From Nepenthes gracilis (lineage: Eukaryota > Streptophyta > Magnoliopsida > Caryophyllales > Nepenthaceae), in the NCBI GenBank assembly GCA_033239525.1, contig BSYO01000036.1, forward strand, positions 6,532,126-6,596,125: a stretch of 64,000 nucleotides of DNA. Direction: 5' to 3'. The translations under genes and the position numbers were made by a program. The notes beneath the pieces are model-generated. The model did no database searches, was not told the DNA's origin, and worked only from the letters and a program-made list of their open reading frames with translations. Below, piece after piece: positions 22,345 to 34,480 of this stretch; positions within the stretch are counted from its first letter, which is position 1, and every line of letters begins with the position of its first letter.

Positions 22345-22650
22345 TGACTACCTGAAGATGGTGAAAGTGTAAGTGGAGCAGTGATATGCCTCCACCGCAG
22401 TTTTGTATATATCTTGGTTAAAGCTGCTTGATAACATCTAATACACTTTGAGTAGTTCGTGTAATGAGGGTCTGCGTTACACTTCTTTTAGACTAATTGG
22501 TATCTAATTTTCATGATTACCGGGGAATTTCTTGATTATGTCTTAGTGTATATAAGCTGCTTTTCTTGTGTGTGAATAGAATCATGTCATTTTCTATCCT
22601 ATTGTTTGAGTCCACTCTCAAATAAACAAAAGAAAACTGTAGTTACTATG
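22345..22650 (+). terminator. 3' UTR and polyadenylation signal of the bZIP gene
   Basis: T-rich sequence after the TAG, with a canonical AATAAA at 22621-22626 and T/GT-rich sequence around it. The exact cleavage site cannot be told. Confidence 0.55.
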
Positions 22651-23373
22651 CGCATGATTTTTACTGATAAGGTCATGCGCCTGATGGTCAGTCCAAATCA
22701 TTAAGTCGAGGTAGGTATTGTGGGTATTTGTAGTTGCTTCACATTAAGGGAATATTTGCAGTCTGAAACAACATATTTGTAGGACGGAAAGGCTTTTCTT
22801 AAGTACTAAACGCTGGTGTCGTATTTTTGGTTGGATGTGATAATATTTTGAGAATACATTTTTTGAAGATCTTTATTTTTAATAATAGATTTTGTCCTGT
22901 TTTATCGGATTGGGGAAAATTGTTATTCTGAACAATCATTATTGTAAAGATAAAAATTACTAATGCAAAGAATATTGTATTTGTCATTTGTTAAGGTAAA
23001 TGGTCTGCATGCCGTAGTGAGCCGAGGGTTTGAACCCTCATCCCGTGCTCGGCATGATGCAAATCGTAGCCCTATTGACATGGCAGGGTAATTTACAGGT
23101 GGCCTAACACAGTCTATTTAATACCTTTATAATTATGATCGACAATGGCAAATGACATCGGTAAGTAACAGAGGAGATTGGTGGAGGTAGCCGTGCACTT
23201 AGGATAAACGCCCAGCACTGGCTACCAACCAGTACCAGTTGAAGATGGTAGCCCATTGAATCTTCCACCTTATTTAGAAGATTATTAATTGACCTTGATT
23301 TTCATTTATGAGAAAAGTTGAATAAGTTAGAAAGATCCAAATATAATATATTAGGAAGTCTTGTTAGTCAAGG
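22651..23373. other. Intergenic stretch between the bZIP gene and the nested cluster
   Basis: No gene seen. A tRNA-like box B (GGTTTGAACCC) with flanking complementary bases lies at 23024-23040, without a convincing box A or cloverleaf; it may be a SINE relic. The stretch ends in CAAGG (23369-23373), the left target duplication of the next element. Confidence 0.45.
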
Positions 23374-23781
23374 TGATGTAGTGCACGATCTACTGTTGAA
23401 GCAGCTCACTTAAAGTAGAAGGCCCACCAATAAGGAGATATTTTAATGATATTTGTTTATTAGTTAATTAATAATATTTTAGATAAAAAATATCCTAATT
23501 AATAATTATCTTTTAGGTCATATATCGGTCTTAATTAATTTAGTTAGAAAGATATTAGTTGAAAAGATATTGCATTATGTGTGTGAGATTTTAATTTTGG
23601 TAATTGTTAGATAAATTATATATATATATATATTTTAAACTATGATGTTAAAAGTAAAATTTAGATTTGAGAATAGAGAAATATAAATTTGGTGAAATTT
23701 AAAACTCACTTTCTTTATTTTTTTGATTGTGTTTTCTAGTTTTATCTCTCTAAATTTTTATTCCACTTGCTCGATTCTCCA
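23374..23781 (+). repeat. 5' LTR of the nested-host Ty3/gypsy element
   Basis: Starts TGATGTAGTGC after CAAGG and ends TCTCCA. It matches 54273-54676 along its length, with shared blocks such as CACTTAAAGTA and AGGAGATAT. Confidence 0.8.
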
Positions 23782-23786
23782 TTATT

Positions 23787-23798
23787 TGGTATCAAAGC
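23787..23798 (+). other. Primer-binding site
   Basis: TGGTATCAAAGC, five bases after the LTR end. It is one mismatch from the initiator-Met tRNA-type site TGGTATCAGAGC. Confidence 0.8.
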
Positions 23799-23879
23799 TT
23801 GTGTGAACACTTTTGTTCATTCTCTAAATTTTTTGTGGCAACTTGTGGAAGTTGGTGAAGGCATAGTAGTCAATCAGGG

Positions 23880-24985
23880 AGGAATGAAAGAGATGATAAA
23901 TTTTAAGAACTTCAAAAGAAAGTCAAATAATAAACTTTACGTCTTAAATTTTAAGAGCCTTGTCATGGGCATAGTGGCTCAAGTTGTGGATCTTTGGGTG
24001 ACATAATTGAGACAAATTCTTTCTCCTACCAAGGAGAATACTCACAAAAGATATTTTGTCGTGATTTTAATACTATAAGAATTAACCTATCAGAGTTTTA
24101 AGGTTGTATTCAAATCAAAAAATTTTTTGAATGACTTTCTTTCATTAAAAAGTTCTTTGGATATAAGGAGATGCTAAAAAATCAATTCAAGAAACTTTTT
24201 GCTATGAGGTTTTATGGCTATACTTCGGTATAGTGGGATAAAACTCAAGAAATGAGGTTTTGTAAAGGAAAAATAAATATTTCTTCTTAGGAGAAGATGA
24301 GATCTAAACTTAGATTTTTTTTTTCGGTGGAATTCTCTCAAATGATTTTTCTCTCAATTTGACAACCAACATTAAAATACAAAAAGTGTGATAAAATATA
24401 CAAAAGAGTTTTATAAACTAATGAGCCATAATAGATTTCACAAAAAATGAAGAACATATTGTAGTAAGATTCATTAGAGGATTACAGAACTTTATCTCTG
24501 ATGAAGTAGAAACACATGGAATATGAAGACTCAACAATACATGCCAATTAGCATTGAAAGTGGAGGCTAAACTCTCCCATGGAAGCAAAAAGTTTGAGAA
24601 TCAAAGTTCTTACATTTTGAAAGGTGAATCTTTATGTGGAGGTAGTGTTCTTAATTATCATGGTACTCCTTGAGAAGGTACAATTCAGCACCTAGTGCTT
24701 GTAATGAGAATAATTTTGTTCTTACCTATAATTTTTGTACATGTTTTAAGAGTGGCCAAGTTGGCTATCAATTCCATACTTGTCTTAAAATGCAAGCAGA
24801 GACTTATTTTAGCCTTATTAATGAAGAGGTCTATGAGGATAGTGGTGACTCGAGGCACCCCTTATATGATGGAGAAGAAGAGATCAAGCAAGTGAAAATT
24901 AAATCGAAAAAAAGGAAAAATCCTTGTGATCCAAAGGATTTTCTTCACTCCAAAAGCCCAACTAGAGGAAGATGGCTCTATTCCA
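23880..24985 (+). pseudogene. Degenerate gag
   Basis: Lies between the primer site and the protease. Open pieces are short. A cysteine/histidine cluster near 24730-24790 (CTCFKSGQVGYQFHTC) resembles the gag zinc knuckle of plant Ty3/gypsy elements with one altered cysteine. No complete capsid domain can be read. Confidence 0.55.
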
Positions 24986-24989
24986 ACAA

Positions 24990-25163
24990 CTCAAAACTCA
25001 GTACACGACTTTTAAAGAAATATTTACCATTGTGAATGATGGAGGGGGTTGTGAGAATATTACTTCAAAAGATATAGTGGACAAACTCAAACTTTTAATC
25101 AAACCACATCTAGAGCATTATCGTATTGCATTGTTTAAGAAAGGAAATGATGTAAGTTACTAA
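24990..25163 (+). pseudogene. Aspartic protease fragment
   Basis: The open piece contains IVNDGGGCENITSKDIVDKL, matching the retropepsin active-site region of plant Ty3/gypsy elements, where the motif is D-G-G/S. The next stretch (KPHLEHYRIALFKKGNDV) also fits the family. A stop follows at about 25160. Confidence 0.65.
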
Positions 25164-25533
25164 ATATTGTCTAGTTTTAATTTCTATTGGAAAAAAAATT
25201 ATTAAGATAATATATGATATGACATGGTTCATATTAATGTATGCCATATATTCCTAGGGAGATTATGACAATATAATAGAAGGGCCATACACTACGGTGC
25301 ATGAATATTTATATATCTAGGATAGGAAAGGTCAAGGTTATTCTTTTACTATGTTGAGAATAAACATCTCCCAAATCCCTCTAGGAAGAGAGTAGTAGTC
25401 TTCTTTTTATGTCAGCATTCGTAAAAGAAAGTGAGGAAACTAAGATTGTTGACCTACTATTGGCTAAAGAAAAAGAGAAGGCCATCGAAGCTTCACATGA
25501 GTTAGACTGACTTATGAAAGGATTCGGTAACGT

Positions 25534-26900
25534 TTGAAGAGCTTCCAAAAGGGCTTCCCCCCATTAAAGGATATCCAACATCAATTTGACTTTATTCTTG
25601 GTTCAATCATTCCAAAAAAGACTCACTATCAAATGAGCCCAAAAGAGTATAAGAAACTAAATTGTCAAGTGGTTAACTTGTTAAAAAAAGGGTTATATTT
25701 GAGAAAGCATGAGCCCTTGTGCTATTATGGCAGTTTTGTTAACTCCAAAGAAAGATAAATCATAAAGAATATGTATTTATAGTCATGTTATCAACCATAT
25801 TACAATCAAATATTATTATTTTTATTCCATATATTGATGATATATTTAACATGTTTATTAGTATAAATGCGTTCTCTAAGATTAATATTAAAAGTGGTTA
25901 CCACTAAATTTGAGTCAAGGCGGAAAAAGATGAGTGGAAAGACCACTTTCAAAATAAGGGAAGGCTTTTATGATAACTCATTATGCCATTTGGTCACACT
26001 AATATGCCAAGAACCTTTATAAGAACAATGAATCTAAGTCCTCCATCCTTTTAGCGGTGTATTTATTATTGTATTAAGCATTTTTAATAATTAATGGTAG
26101 TTTTTATAACTTTGTGAGGTGAAAAGTATATGTAAATCTCAAAAAGTACTCATTTATGACCGATAGCTTAGCTTTTCTAGACTTTGTTCTAACTTCTATA
26201 GGGGTTCATGTAGATCAAGATAGAGTCAAAATTGTTTGAGAATGGTCCTTATTGAGAAAATTACATGAGCTAAAAAGTTTCTATGGATTGGATTCATTCT
26301 ACCACTAATTTATTAGAAATTTTAATGCCATTGCAGCCCCAATAACAAGATGCATGAGAAGGGTGACTTCAAATGGACTAAGGAGGTTGAGAGAGCTTCC
26401 AACTTACAAAGGACAAACAATCCAATGCTCCCATCCTTAACTTATAGGATTTTGAGAAGATTTTTATTATTAATTGTGATATCTCTCATATAGGTATTGG
26501 TATAGTACTTAGCCAAGGAGGCTATCCCATTGACTTCTTTAGCAAAAAGCTTAACGAGGCCAAGATGATATATCCCACTTACGAGATGGAGTTATGCACA
26601 ATCGTTTGAATTCTTTGAACTTGGCATTTTTATTTAATTTAAAGGGAGTTTATCTTAAACACAAATTATGAATCACTTAAGCATATCAACCAACAAGATA
26701 ATTTGAATCAACGATGTGCCAAGTGGATCTTTTTTCTTACAAGAGTACACTTTTATCTTTAAATACAAAAGTAGAAGCCCTAATAAAGTGGCTAGTACTT
26801 TAATAGGTGCATGATCTCTCTTAATTCCAGACATGTTTAGCTTGATGGCTTTGGAACAATAAAAAACATGTATGATGGTGGTGAAAACATTTGTAAAATT
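25534..26900 (+). pseudogene. Reverse transcriptase and RNase H remnants
   Basis: The RT N-terminus is clear at 25546-25755: a PPLKDIQHQFDF start, then HYQMSPKEYKKL and a LLKKGLYLR segment. Palm sequence can be traced to about 26160 but is full of stops, and the F/Y-x-D-D site cannot be read. RNase H-like sequence follows (about 26450-26800), including a degraded start and a YEMELCTIV-like stretch. The domain order agrees with Ty3/gypsy pol. Confidence 0.65.
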
Positions 26901-27129
26901 TAAAAATTTCACCTAGAAGGGCCCATGATGATTATTCTTTACAATGACGTTTTCTGTTCAAATGAAATTGCTTGTGTTTCTAAGTGTTCTTTTAGGGAAT
27001 ATCTTATTAATGAATTATATGAAGAGCGTTTGGGAGGACACTAATGATTTGAGAAAAATATTTTTTATCGACTATTTTTTAAGAAATAATTCATTTTATA
27101 AAAAAGTGTTGGATATATCAAACATGTAA

Positions 27130-27675
27130 AGGCCAAACAGAGAACATCGGTGCTTACACACCTCTACTTGTCCTAGAGGCTCCATGTGAGGATATTAGCT
27201 TGAATTTCGTGGTTGGATTATCTAGAACTCAAAAGGGTAATGATTTCATCTTTATTATTATCAATCACTTTTTTAAGGTGGTTTATTTTATTCCTTATAA
27301 GAAGACTGTAGATACTTCGTGTACAGCTAGCCTTTATTTTAATGAAGTTATGAGATTTCATGAAATCCATAAGACCATTGTCTTGGATAAGGATAGCAAA
27401 TTTCTTTGCCACTTTTGGAGTTATTTTTGGAAGAGGATCGACATAAACTTGTGCTATATAGTGTTTATCATCCTCAAATGGATGAGTAAACCGAAGTAGT
27501 AAATCAAACTTTTAAAAATTTACTTTGAACATTATCCTCCAAACAATCCAAAACAGTGAAACTTGGCTCTTCCACAAGTAGAGTTTTCTTAAAATTACAT
27601 GGTTAATCACTCTACGGGATGAGTTCATTTGAAGTGCTATTCAGCAAGTCACTACTATATTATCTAGATTATGTT
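27130..27675 (+). pseudogene. Integrase, N-terminal and core part
   Basis: Open piece 27200-27499 carries the core start (GLSRTQKGNDFIFIIINHF) and the second catalytic aspartate region (TIVLDKDSKFLCHFW). Continuation 27600-27675 has the HSTGMSSFEVLFSKS segment and then breaks off at the nested insertion. The glutamate of the D-D-E triad would lie between 27490 and 27520, where the frame is broken. Confidence 0.75.
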
Positions 27676-27737
27676 TGTGACGTATCGGCTATGTCCCACC
27701 CTATACGGCCTCCATCAAATTCACGTGCTTATACATA

Positions 27738-27795
<58 letters not shown>
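27738..27795. repeat. (AT)n microsatellite
   Basis: About 55 bp of alternating AT inside family S copy 2, at the place where copy 1 has a shorter TA run (about 13290). Confidence 0.95.
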
Positions 27796-27797
<2 letters not shown>

Positions 27798-28467
27798 GGT
27801 GGACTTAAATTTTTTTCCTTTTCTTTATATTGTCCATCGTGTGCACAGGATTGCGTAAAGCTGGACTTCTTGAGTCAGCCCGACGAAGTGGGTTAGTCGA
27901 ATTAGATCGGTCAATATCTTGACCGTCCAATGATTACGGTCGGTCGGCCAGATACGCAAGTTCACGAAACGAATTGAGATGCCACTAGGAACCATAAATT
28001 CTTTCCAACATAGATTTAGCGGAAGCACATAATTTTTTCATTAATTAATATAACTGAGTTCTTTTTACAAAATTTTCCCAAAAGAATCAAAAGAGATGTA
28101 CATCAATATCACTTAGGCACTGCTATTCAATTTTCGGTCAGTCTTTTGTCTAACTAGTCCATCAGATTTCATTTCTTTTCATTCGGATATAAACTCATCA
28201 TTGTCTGAAAAACAGAAGAGGAGTGAGCTAAAAAGCCCAGCAGGGTACCCATATGCATAAATCTTGCATAATTATAAACAGTGAAGAAACAGACAGAATG
28301 TAATAGAGGCATTTGTGCATGCAGATTCATAAAATGTGGCCGGAGTCAATCGCATAAGTGCAGGTGCCGAAGTCATTCTTATGCAAATTGGTTTCCAAAA
28401 CATGCTTCTATTTCAAAAATCCTATTTCTGTCAAAACCATCCACACTAATTGCTGTTTCAAATTAAA

Positions 28468-28690
28468 TGTTGAAAACCCGCTACATTTAAAACTTGCAAC
28501 TCTTGACCATCTATAACCGCTACATTTAAAGCTTATAACTCTCGGTTGTCATATTTCATATCATATTCCATCAAACGTTACATTTAAGGTCCATAATTTT
28601 GACCCATAAAACTGTTATATTTAAGGTCCGTAACTTTTGACCAATATAACCGTTACATTTAAAATTTGTAACTCTCGGCTATCAAATCCA
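28468..28690 (-). repeat. CCTTAAATGTAGC minisatellite, reversed
   Basis: Five units with core TACATTTAA (reverse of TTAAATGTA), separated by variable segments such as CTTGCAACTC and GTCCGTAAC. Confidence 0.8.
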
Positions 28691-31600
28691 ATTCCAAAAA
28701 CCATGAGTGTCCAAAATTCCAAAGTGATGCATCAAATAACCGAACACCATTTTGCATAATAACCGGACTCTTTTAAACATGCTTATGATCAGACTTCTTC
28801 AAAGATGCAAATTAACTAAACTCATGCAAATCAACAAATAACCGGACATATTAAAATATGCAAATACCAGACTACATTTTCCTGCAATCTACTAGACTTC
28901 CTTAAACATGCTTTCATTCATAAACAACACCAAAATACAATGCACGTAATCCTACAGAAGGAATTCTAATATTATTCGAGCATTAAAAATAATAATACTT
29001 ATCAGATTAAAAACATGCATTAACAGATTTTAAACATAAATTTATCCAAAAACGAAGGGTACACTTACATGAAAACATTCTTAAAACTTAAACTTATAAA
29101 AACGGAGAGTATACTTGTATTAAAATATTCTTAAAACCCGAACTTATAAAAACGGAGAGTACACTTGCCTGGTTTTCGAACTCTTTACTTTAATTTGGCC
29201 TACGACTGCTTCCTCTTTGTCTCCTACTTCCCCCTTTCTTTATAGATCTTTCTAACTCTGTTTTTACTATCAAGTTCAATATTTATAGAGGATAGATTAG
29301 ATGGGAATGGGTGAGATAAGTCACCCACTTTGTACTTTATTTTCTTACAATGTCAGCAAGGTCGGTGGGAGTAGTTTACTTACTCTAATTAGGTGAAAAG
29401 AAGTCAATGAGGTAGGTAAATTTACTCTGTCTATCATCGAAGTCGGTTTTTATCAAATTCAGTCTACTCCAGTCGTTAGCAATTTCAGGTGAAATATTTT
29501 ATTAAGGCAAAGTTACTTTACAAATTTACTTCGGCATTTTACTTTAAAATTCACTCTAGCTTGCATCACTTCACCAAGTCCGGCCATCTCTAATCAACTC
29601 CGGCTATCAACATCAAGTCCGGCCGGTCACCATGAACTCCGGCCATGATTATCTCACCAAACTACTTTGGCCATCTTCATAAGTTTCGGCCTTTATGAGT
29701 TCACAAGGCCACTTCGGCCTTCATCAACTTTATCATGCACTCCGGCCTACTCCAACTCATTCACTCCGGCCTTCATCATCTTCGCCCATCATCAACCTCA
29801 GTCCGCAGCATGTGAATCACGTCGGCTGATAGCACATGAATCAACTCCAGCCTTCCATCACCTTGCACTCCGGAATCATCCTCAAAGTTGTTCAACATTG
29901 TCCTCAAGAGCAGGCGGCAAAGAGATGTCCGGCAATTTGTTTCAAGCTGCCCGACATTTTGTCTCCTCAAGCAGGTCAGCAATTTACCGTTTGCTTCATG
30001 GAATCAGCCCAATAATTCCTCTTCAACTGCTGCCTGGCATTTTGGCTTTAAAAATACAGCCTTGTATTTTGCTTTTTTCAAAAATGCTGCTCGGCATTTT
30101 ATATTAGAAATAGGCCGACAAATCTGGCCTAACAAAAGCAGCCCAAAACCTCAAAGCTGCTCGGTAAAATGCAGCCTGGAATTTGTTGGGAGTCACTAAA
30201 AGCTTTTGTAATCGAATAACTTGGGCAGAGCACAAAGGTGGCGTTTCATAAAGGAATGAAAGTCAACGGGAGTTGATCGGATGACGGCGGGTTGTTGAGT
30301 TTTTGCGGTTTCTCCAAGAGATTTAAACGGTCAATGGAGATAGCAGACCAGAAATACATAATCTCAGACGGTTTAGTTTTTTTTATTCATATTGTTGGAA
30401 GGAATTAGGCATTTTATGTTTTGAATATTGCATATATATTTTTTTTTGTATGTGGAGAGTAACAGCAGGTCAATTGTGAAGGACCTAGTGAAAACATTGT
30501 CCCGTGGTTTTTCCCTTGATTGGTCAAGGGTTTTCCATAAAATATCTTGTGTTCATTGTTTTTTCTTCCTCATTTCTTATTGTTCTAATCGGGAAAGTGG
30601 TCTTCTTCCCTAACAGTTCCAAATTCTATTTTAATGGTATTCTTGCAACTTCATCCTCGGCAAGAGAGGGTGAAGAATAATTTATTAGCCGAAAATATGA
30701 TTTAAGATAACTCTTCATAAATTAATTAAAGTTCTTGGAACCTGAGGTTTATAGTCTAAACCTTGGTTATTAAAAAGATTCTTGATTGTCGGAGGGAGGA
30801 GTTTTGAGAGGGACAGTTTAATCGGATACGTTCTCTTGATGAGGAAATCGTTGGTCTGGCTTCTCTGCCGGCCACCTTGTCACAAAAGGGTCGGTAAGGA
30901 TACTTTGAGGTTGGATGAGATCATCGCCTCTTGCTCATGAATGAGTCCAGGAGGTCACAAGGAACCTCAAATTCGAGGTACCGGTGACTGAAAGGGAAGA
31001 AGTAGAGGTCGCAAATAAAAATCAGAGATAAAGCTCAAAGAGATCTGAGTGCCAAATGCAATCAAATGGAAGCGAGAAAATGAAAAGAAAAGTGACAAAG
31101 GGCTGAGGAAATGTCCTATTCATTGGGGATCTCTGTTGACATGTCAAGGAGAGGTGACAAACAATTTTCCCGAAAGGAATCGTATACATCTTACAAGTAA
31201 TTAGGATGGGAAATAAAGAACATCTTGTAGATGGATATTTTGAATGGCACAAAAGAATGAAGGATGTTTCGTTTGAATTGGGTACCGGATGATGAATTGC
31301 AAATTTGAAGGTGAATGGAAGTTGAGAGGATCTTTGTTCTAGAGGAAAAAGTCCTTGCTAATTTCTCAAGAAGATGTAAATAACAATGCTTGTGAGAGGT
31401 TTAAAGGTTTGTCTTACTTTTTGAAGGGCCTAATCAACGAAAGAGGATGGGATAAAAACATGTCCTATTTAAGTCTCATTTCATGGAGATTATCAAAGAT
31501 TTAATTTGATACTAGTGTGTGGGCAAAGAAAAGTAATGCCAATATTTTATTTCTTTATATTTAATTAATTTAATAAAGACCTATTAGTTTGTTTTGGGTT

Positions 31601-32078
31601 TATCTGTGAATGTATTAAAAATAATTGCCTTTGATAATGGTATTAGGCATTAGAAAAAAAACATTGAATGGAGTGGCAAACGGATGAATCACGCTCTTAG
31701 AGAGAGGTTGTATGCTCTCCGAAGCAAAACTTAATGCATCATTTGTAAGCACTCCGAACGGCGGCTTACATGCACGATGGGTGAAGTGGCAGAAAAGATA
31801 TGGACGGGTGTAGAACCGCCTATGGTCAATGAGTGTTGGATGTGCATTTTTCTCCAAGAGATGAAAGGACGAAAGTGACAAAGATGACATTGGGTGCTAT
31901 GGAGAGGATGAATATTACGAGATTCTATGATCCCGCCACAAGGAAACTAGTCCGGTCAAGAGATGCCTAAACGGCGGAAGGCATGATAAAATGACGGACA
32001 AAAAGTATCAAGGCACTCGTGTGCAGAGTTGAAATTTAGTCCTGGTAATTGAAGACGGAGAGGATGTCATAGTGCTCG

Positions 32079-32600
32079 ATGATGACATCAAGCCGTGCCT
32101 CAATCGTAGAAGTTGCTATTAGACGATCCTCCCGAAACACCGATTCATCCTCCGGTGAATATGTAATGTTGAGTGTGTCTGAAGAGGCCATTAACGGAGA
32201 AAGCAAGGAGAAATGGCTAGAGGCCAAGAAGGATGAGATGAGTTCCCTTCATGAGAACCATACTTTTGATCTCGTTACACTTTCCAAAGGGAAGAAAGCA
32301 CTGAAAAACAAATGGATTTTTCGGGTGAAAACGGACGAGAACACCAAGGAGCCAAGGTACAAAGATTAGTGGTGAAAAGACAAGAAAGGAATTTTTGAAG
32401 AGATATTTACTCCGGTAGTGAAAATGTCCTTGTGTCAGCTCCGGCTGCCGTTCGAGGTGGAGTAGATGGAAAGCATTCCTCCATGGAGAGCTTGAGGAGG
32501 AGATTTATATGGACAAAGGTTTTGAGGCTAAAGGAAAGGAACAACTTGTTTGCCACTTACGAAGAGTCTATTATCTTTAGTATTTTATTTCGATAATAAT
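32079..32600 (+). pseudogene. Ty1/copia reverse transcriptase fragment
   Basis: 32079-32369 has the copia RT N-terminus: KEKWLEAKKDEMSSLHENHTF, then KKALKNKWIFRVKTDENTKE. A stop follows, after which further RT-like pieces occur (IFTPVVKM-like near 32405, EIYMDKGFEAKGKEQLVCHL-like near 32500). The YVDD site is not readable. Confidence 0.75.
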
Positions 32601-32889
32601 TTTGTCATTTCTCTTATATTGGATGACATGTTGATTTGGACGGAATATTGACGGATTTGGTAGTTTTGGAGGACCTTTAATTCTCCGGGAGTTAGAATTA
32701 CATCGGAAGGCTAGAAAATTGTGGCTGTCTTATCTTGAGAAAGTGCTCCAACCATTTTGATTATTACGTCGAGGCCAATGTCGTTTTTGGATGATAAGAA
32801 GAGATTTGAAAGGCGTGATGAAGTCTTTGAAGTATGTACCAGGACAGGATATAGCTCATGCCGTTGGGACATTTAGTCATTTTCTATTC

Positions 32890-33110
32890 CAGGAAAGGAG
32901 TATTGGTCCACGGTGAAATGGATCATGCGATACATTCGAGGAACTTCCAAGAGGTGCTTGTGTCTTGGAAGTGACATACCGCTTGGTGGGATATTAAACA
33001 AAGGAGACATTGACACACGTAAATCTACATCGGGTTATTTGATAAAATTTTGCAGTTTCTTGCAACAATATATATTAAAATATTTGTCAAGAAAGGAGAT
33101 GTTATGAAAA
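32890..33110 (+). pseudogene. Ty1/copia RNase H fragment
   Basis: Contains the WIMRYIRGTSKRCLCLG stretch and then DTRKSTSGYLIKF, both highly characteristic of copia RNase H. The tail after the SGYL motif is lost. Confidence 0.75.
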
Positions 33111-34092
33111 TTTGTTCAAGATGGTCTTCAACAAGAGAAGTACGGTGCACTACTGTGATAGTTAGAGTGTCGCAAGAATTCTTCATTTCACTCAAGATCC
33201 AAGCACATTGATTTGTATTGAAGCTGGGTCTATTATCACCGGAGAAGATTTTCAAGATTATGATGACTAAGATTCTAATCAAGAGGGAAGAATTTGCAAG
33301 ATAATATTTCTTCATAGGGGAAGTTTTCGGGAGTCATAAAGAAGCTCTTTTATAATGGGCGGAGCACAAAGGTTTTCATAAAGGAATGAAGTTCGTCAAC
33401 GGGTTTTATCGGTTTATTTTTCTCAAGAGATTTCAAAAGAGCAAAAAATGGAGATATTGATTGGTTTTTGAAGAATATTTATTATAGAAATCCTCGAAAA
33501 TACATAATTGATTTAATATTTTTTTAAGAAATATTCATATTGTTGGAAGGAATTGAATATCCATTTATGTATTGAATATTGCCCCATATATATCTTTTTT
33601 TTTTGTATGTGGAGAGTAGACACACACAGAGACAGAGAGTAATAGAAAAATTGTGAAGGAGTGCTCTTCGTTTTTCTTTGTTCTCTACTGTTGTCTCCTC
33701 ATAGTGAAATACGTTTCAGTGGACTGATTATCCCGTAGTTTTTTCCTTGATTGAGAAGGATTTTTCACGTAAAATATCTTGTGTTCATTGTTCTTCTTCA
33801 TCCTCATTTCTTATTTTCCTGTCTAATCGGGAAAGTGGGCCTCTTCCCTAACAATTTGAGAATAGGCTTTTTCTCTTAAAAAAAGTAGTTTTGTTCTTAA
33901 AGCAGTTTTGTTGTCAATATCAACATGTCAATGTTTTCCAAATTTTCGGTAAATCTTTAAGTCTTCCAGTTCACTATTCTTGTTCTTAAATAATTTATTA
34001 GCCATTAAGATAACTCTTCATAAATTAATTAAATCGGAACCTGATTATACAACCTTGGTTATGATTCTTAAAAATCGGGACATTACAACGTT

Positions 34093-34480
34093 CCTATTTC
34101 GAATCTCTCTTTGTCTAAAAGTGTTGAAGACTTTGTATCATCCATGGGAAAAATTCATCAAGAGATACGAAATAAGCTCAAAGAATCTAATGCAATATAT
34201 GAAAGGGTGGCTAATATTCATTGATAGGTTACAATTTTCAAAGAAGGAGATCTTGTACGGGTATTTTTGAATAAAGAGTGGTTTCCCTTGGGTACTTATA
34301 ACAAATTTAAGGAGAAGAAGATCGGTCCTTGCTAATTTCTCAAGAAGATCAGTAACAATGCTTGTGAGATTAAACTTCTTTTGCACATCAACACAAATTT
34401 AACCTTCATTATCTAAGATTTAATTTGATACTATGGCAAAGTAATGCCTTATTTCATATTTAATTAATTTAATACTATTA
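34093..34480 (+). pseudogene. Integrase C-terminal part of the host gypsy element
   Basis: The continuation of the integrase interrupted at 27675. It reads VEDFVSSMGKIHQEI and, after two stops, the FKEGDLVRVFL and FPLGTYNKF segments typical of the C-terminal part of plant Ty3/gypsy integrase. Reading stays in the same frame if the insert and one 5-bp duplication are removed. Confidence 0.75.

Larger units (their letters stand above)
30184..33853 (+). mobile_element. Ty1/copia element nested in family S copy 2
   Basis: Left LTR 30184-30615 (TGTTGGGAG...CCTAACA) and right LTR about 33324-33853 match each other in several blocks, including GAGCACAAAGG, TTGTATGTGGAGAG and AAAATATCTTGTGTTCATTG. 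A purine tract (ATAGGGGAAG) precedes the right LTR. AATTT stands at both outer ends, overlapping each LTR terminus by one base. RT and RNase H pieces lie inside. The interior (about 30640-33600) is unusually scrambled. The left LTR lacks about 60 bp present in the right one. Confidence 0.8.
27676..34087 (-). mobile_element. Solo LTR, family S copy 2, interrupted by a copia element
   Basis: The plus-strand ends TGTGACG (27676) and GACATTACA (34087) are the reverse complements of the ends of the other family S LTRs. The flanks ATGTT (27671-27675) and ACGTT (34088-34092) form a target duplication with one mismatch. Landmarks occur in reverse order to copy 1: the GCATCTC block at about 27975, the ATTTAA minisatellite at 28468-28690, a reversed TATA box near 29280, and CCGGC-rich U3. 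33858-34087 is its U3 start, separated by the copia insertion. It interrupts the integrase of the host gypsy element, whose reading frame resumes at 34093. Confidence 0.85.

Noticed and set aside
29667..30107. 146-codon plus-strand ORF
   Set aside because: Antisense translation of the CCGGC-rich U3 of family S copy 2. No domain, and the frame is not shared with other copies.
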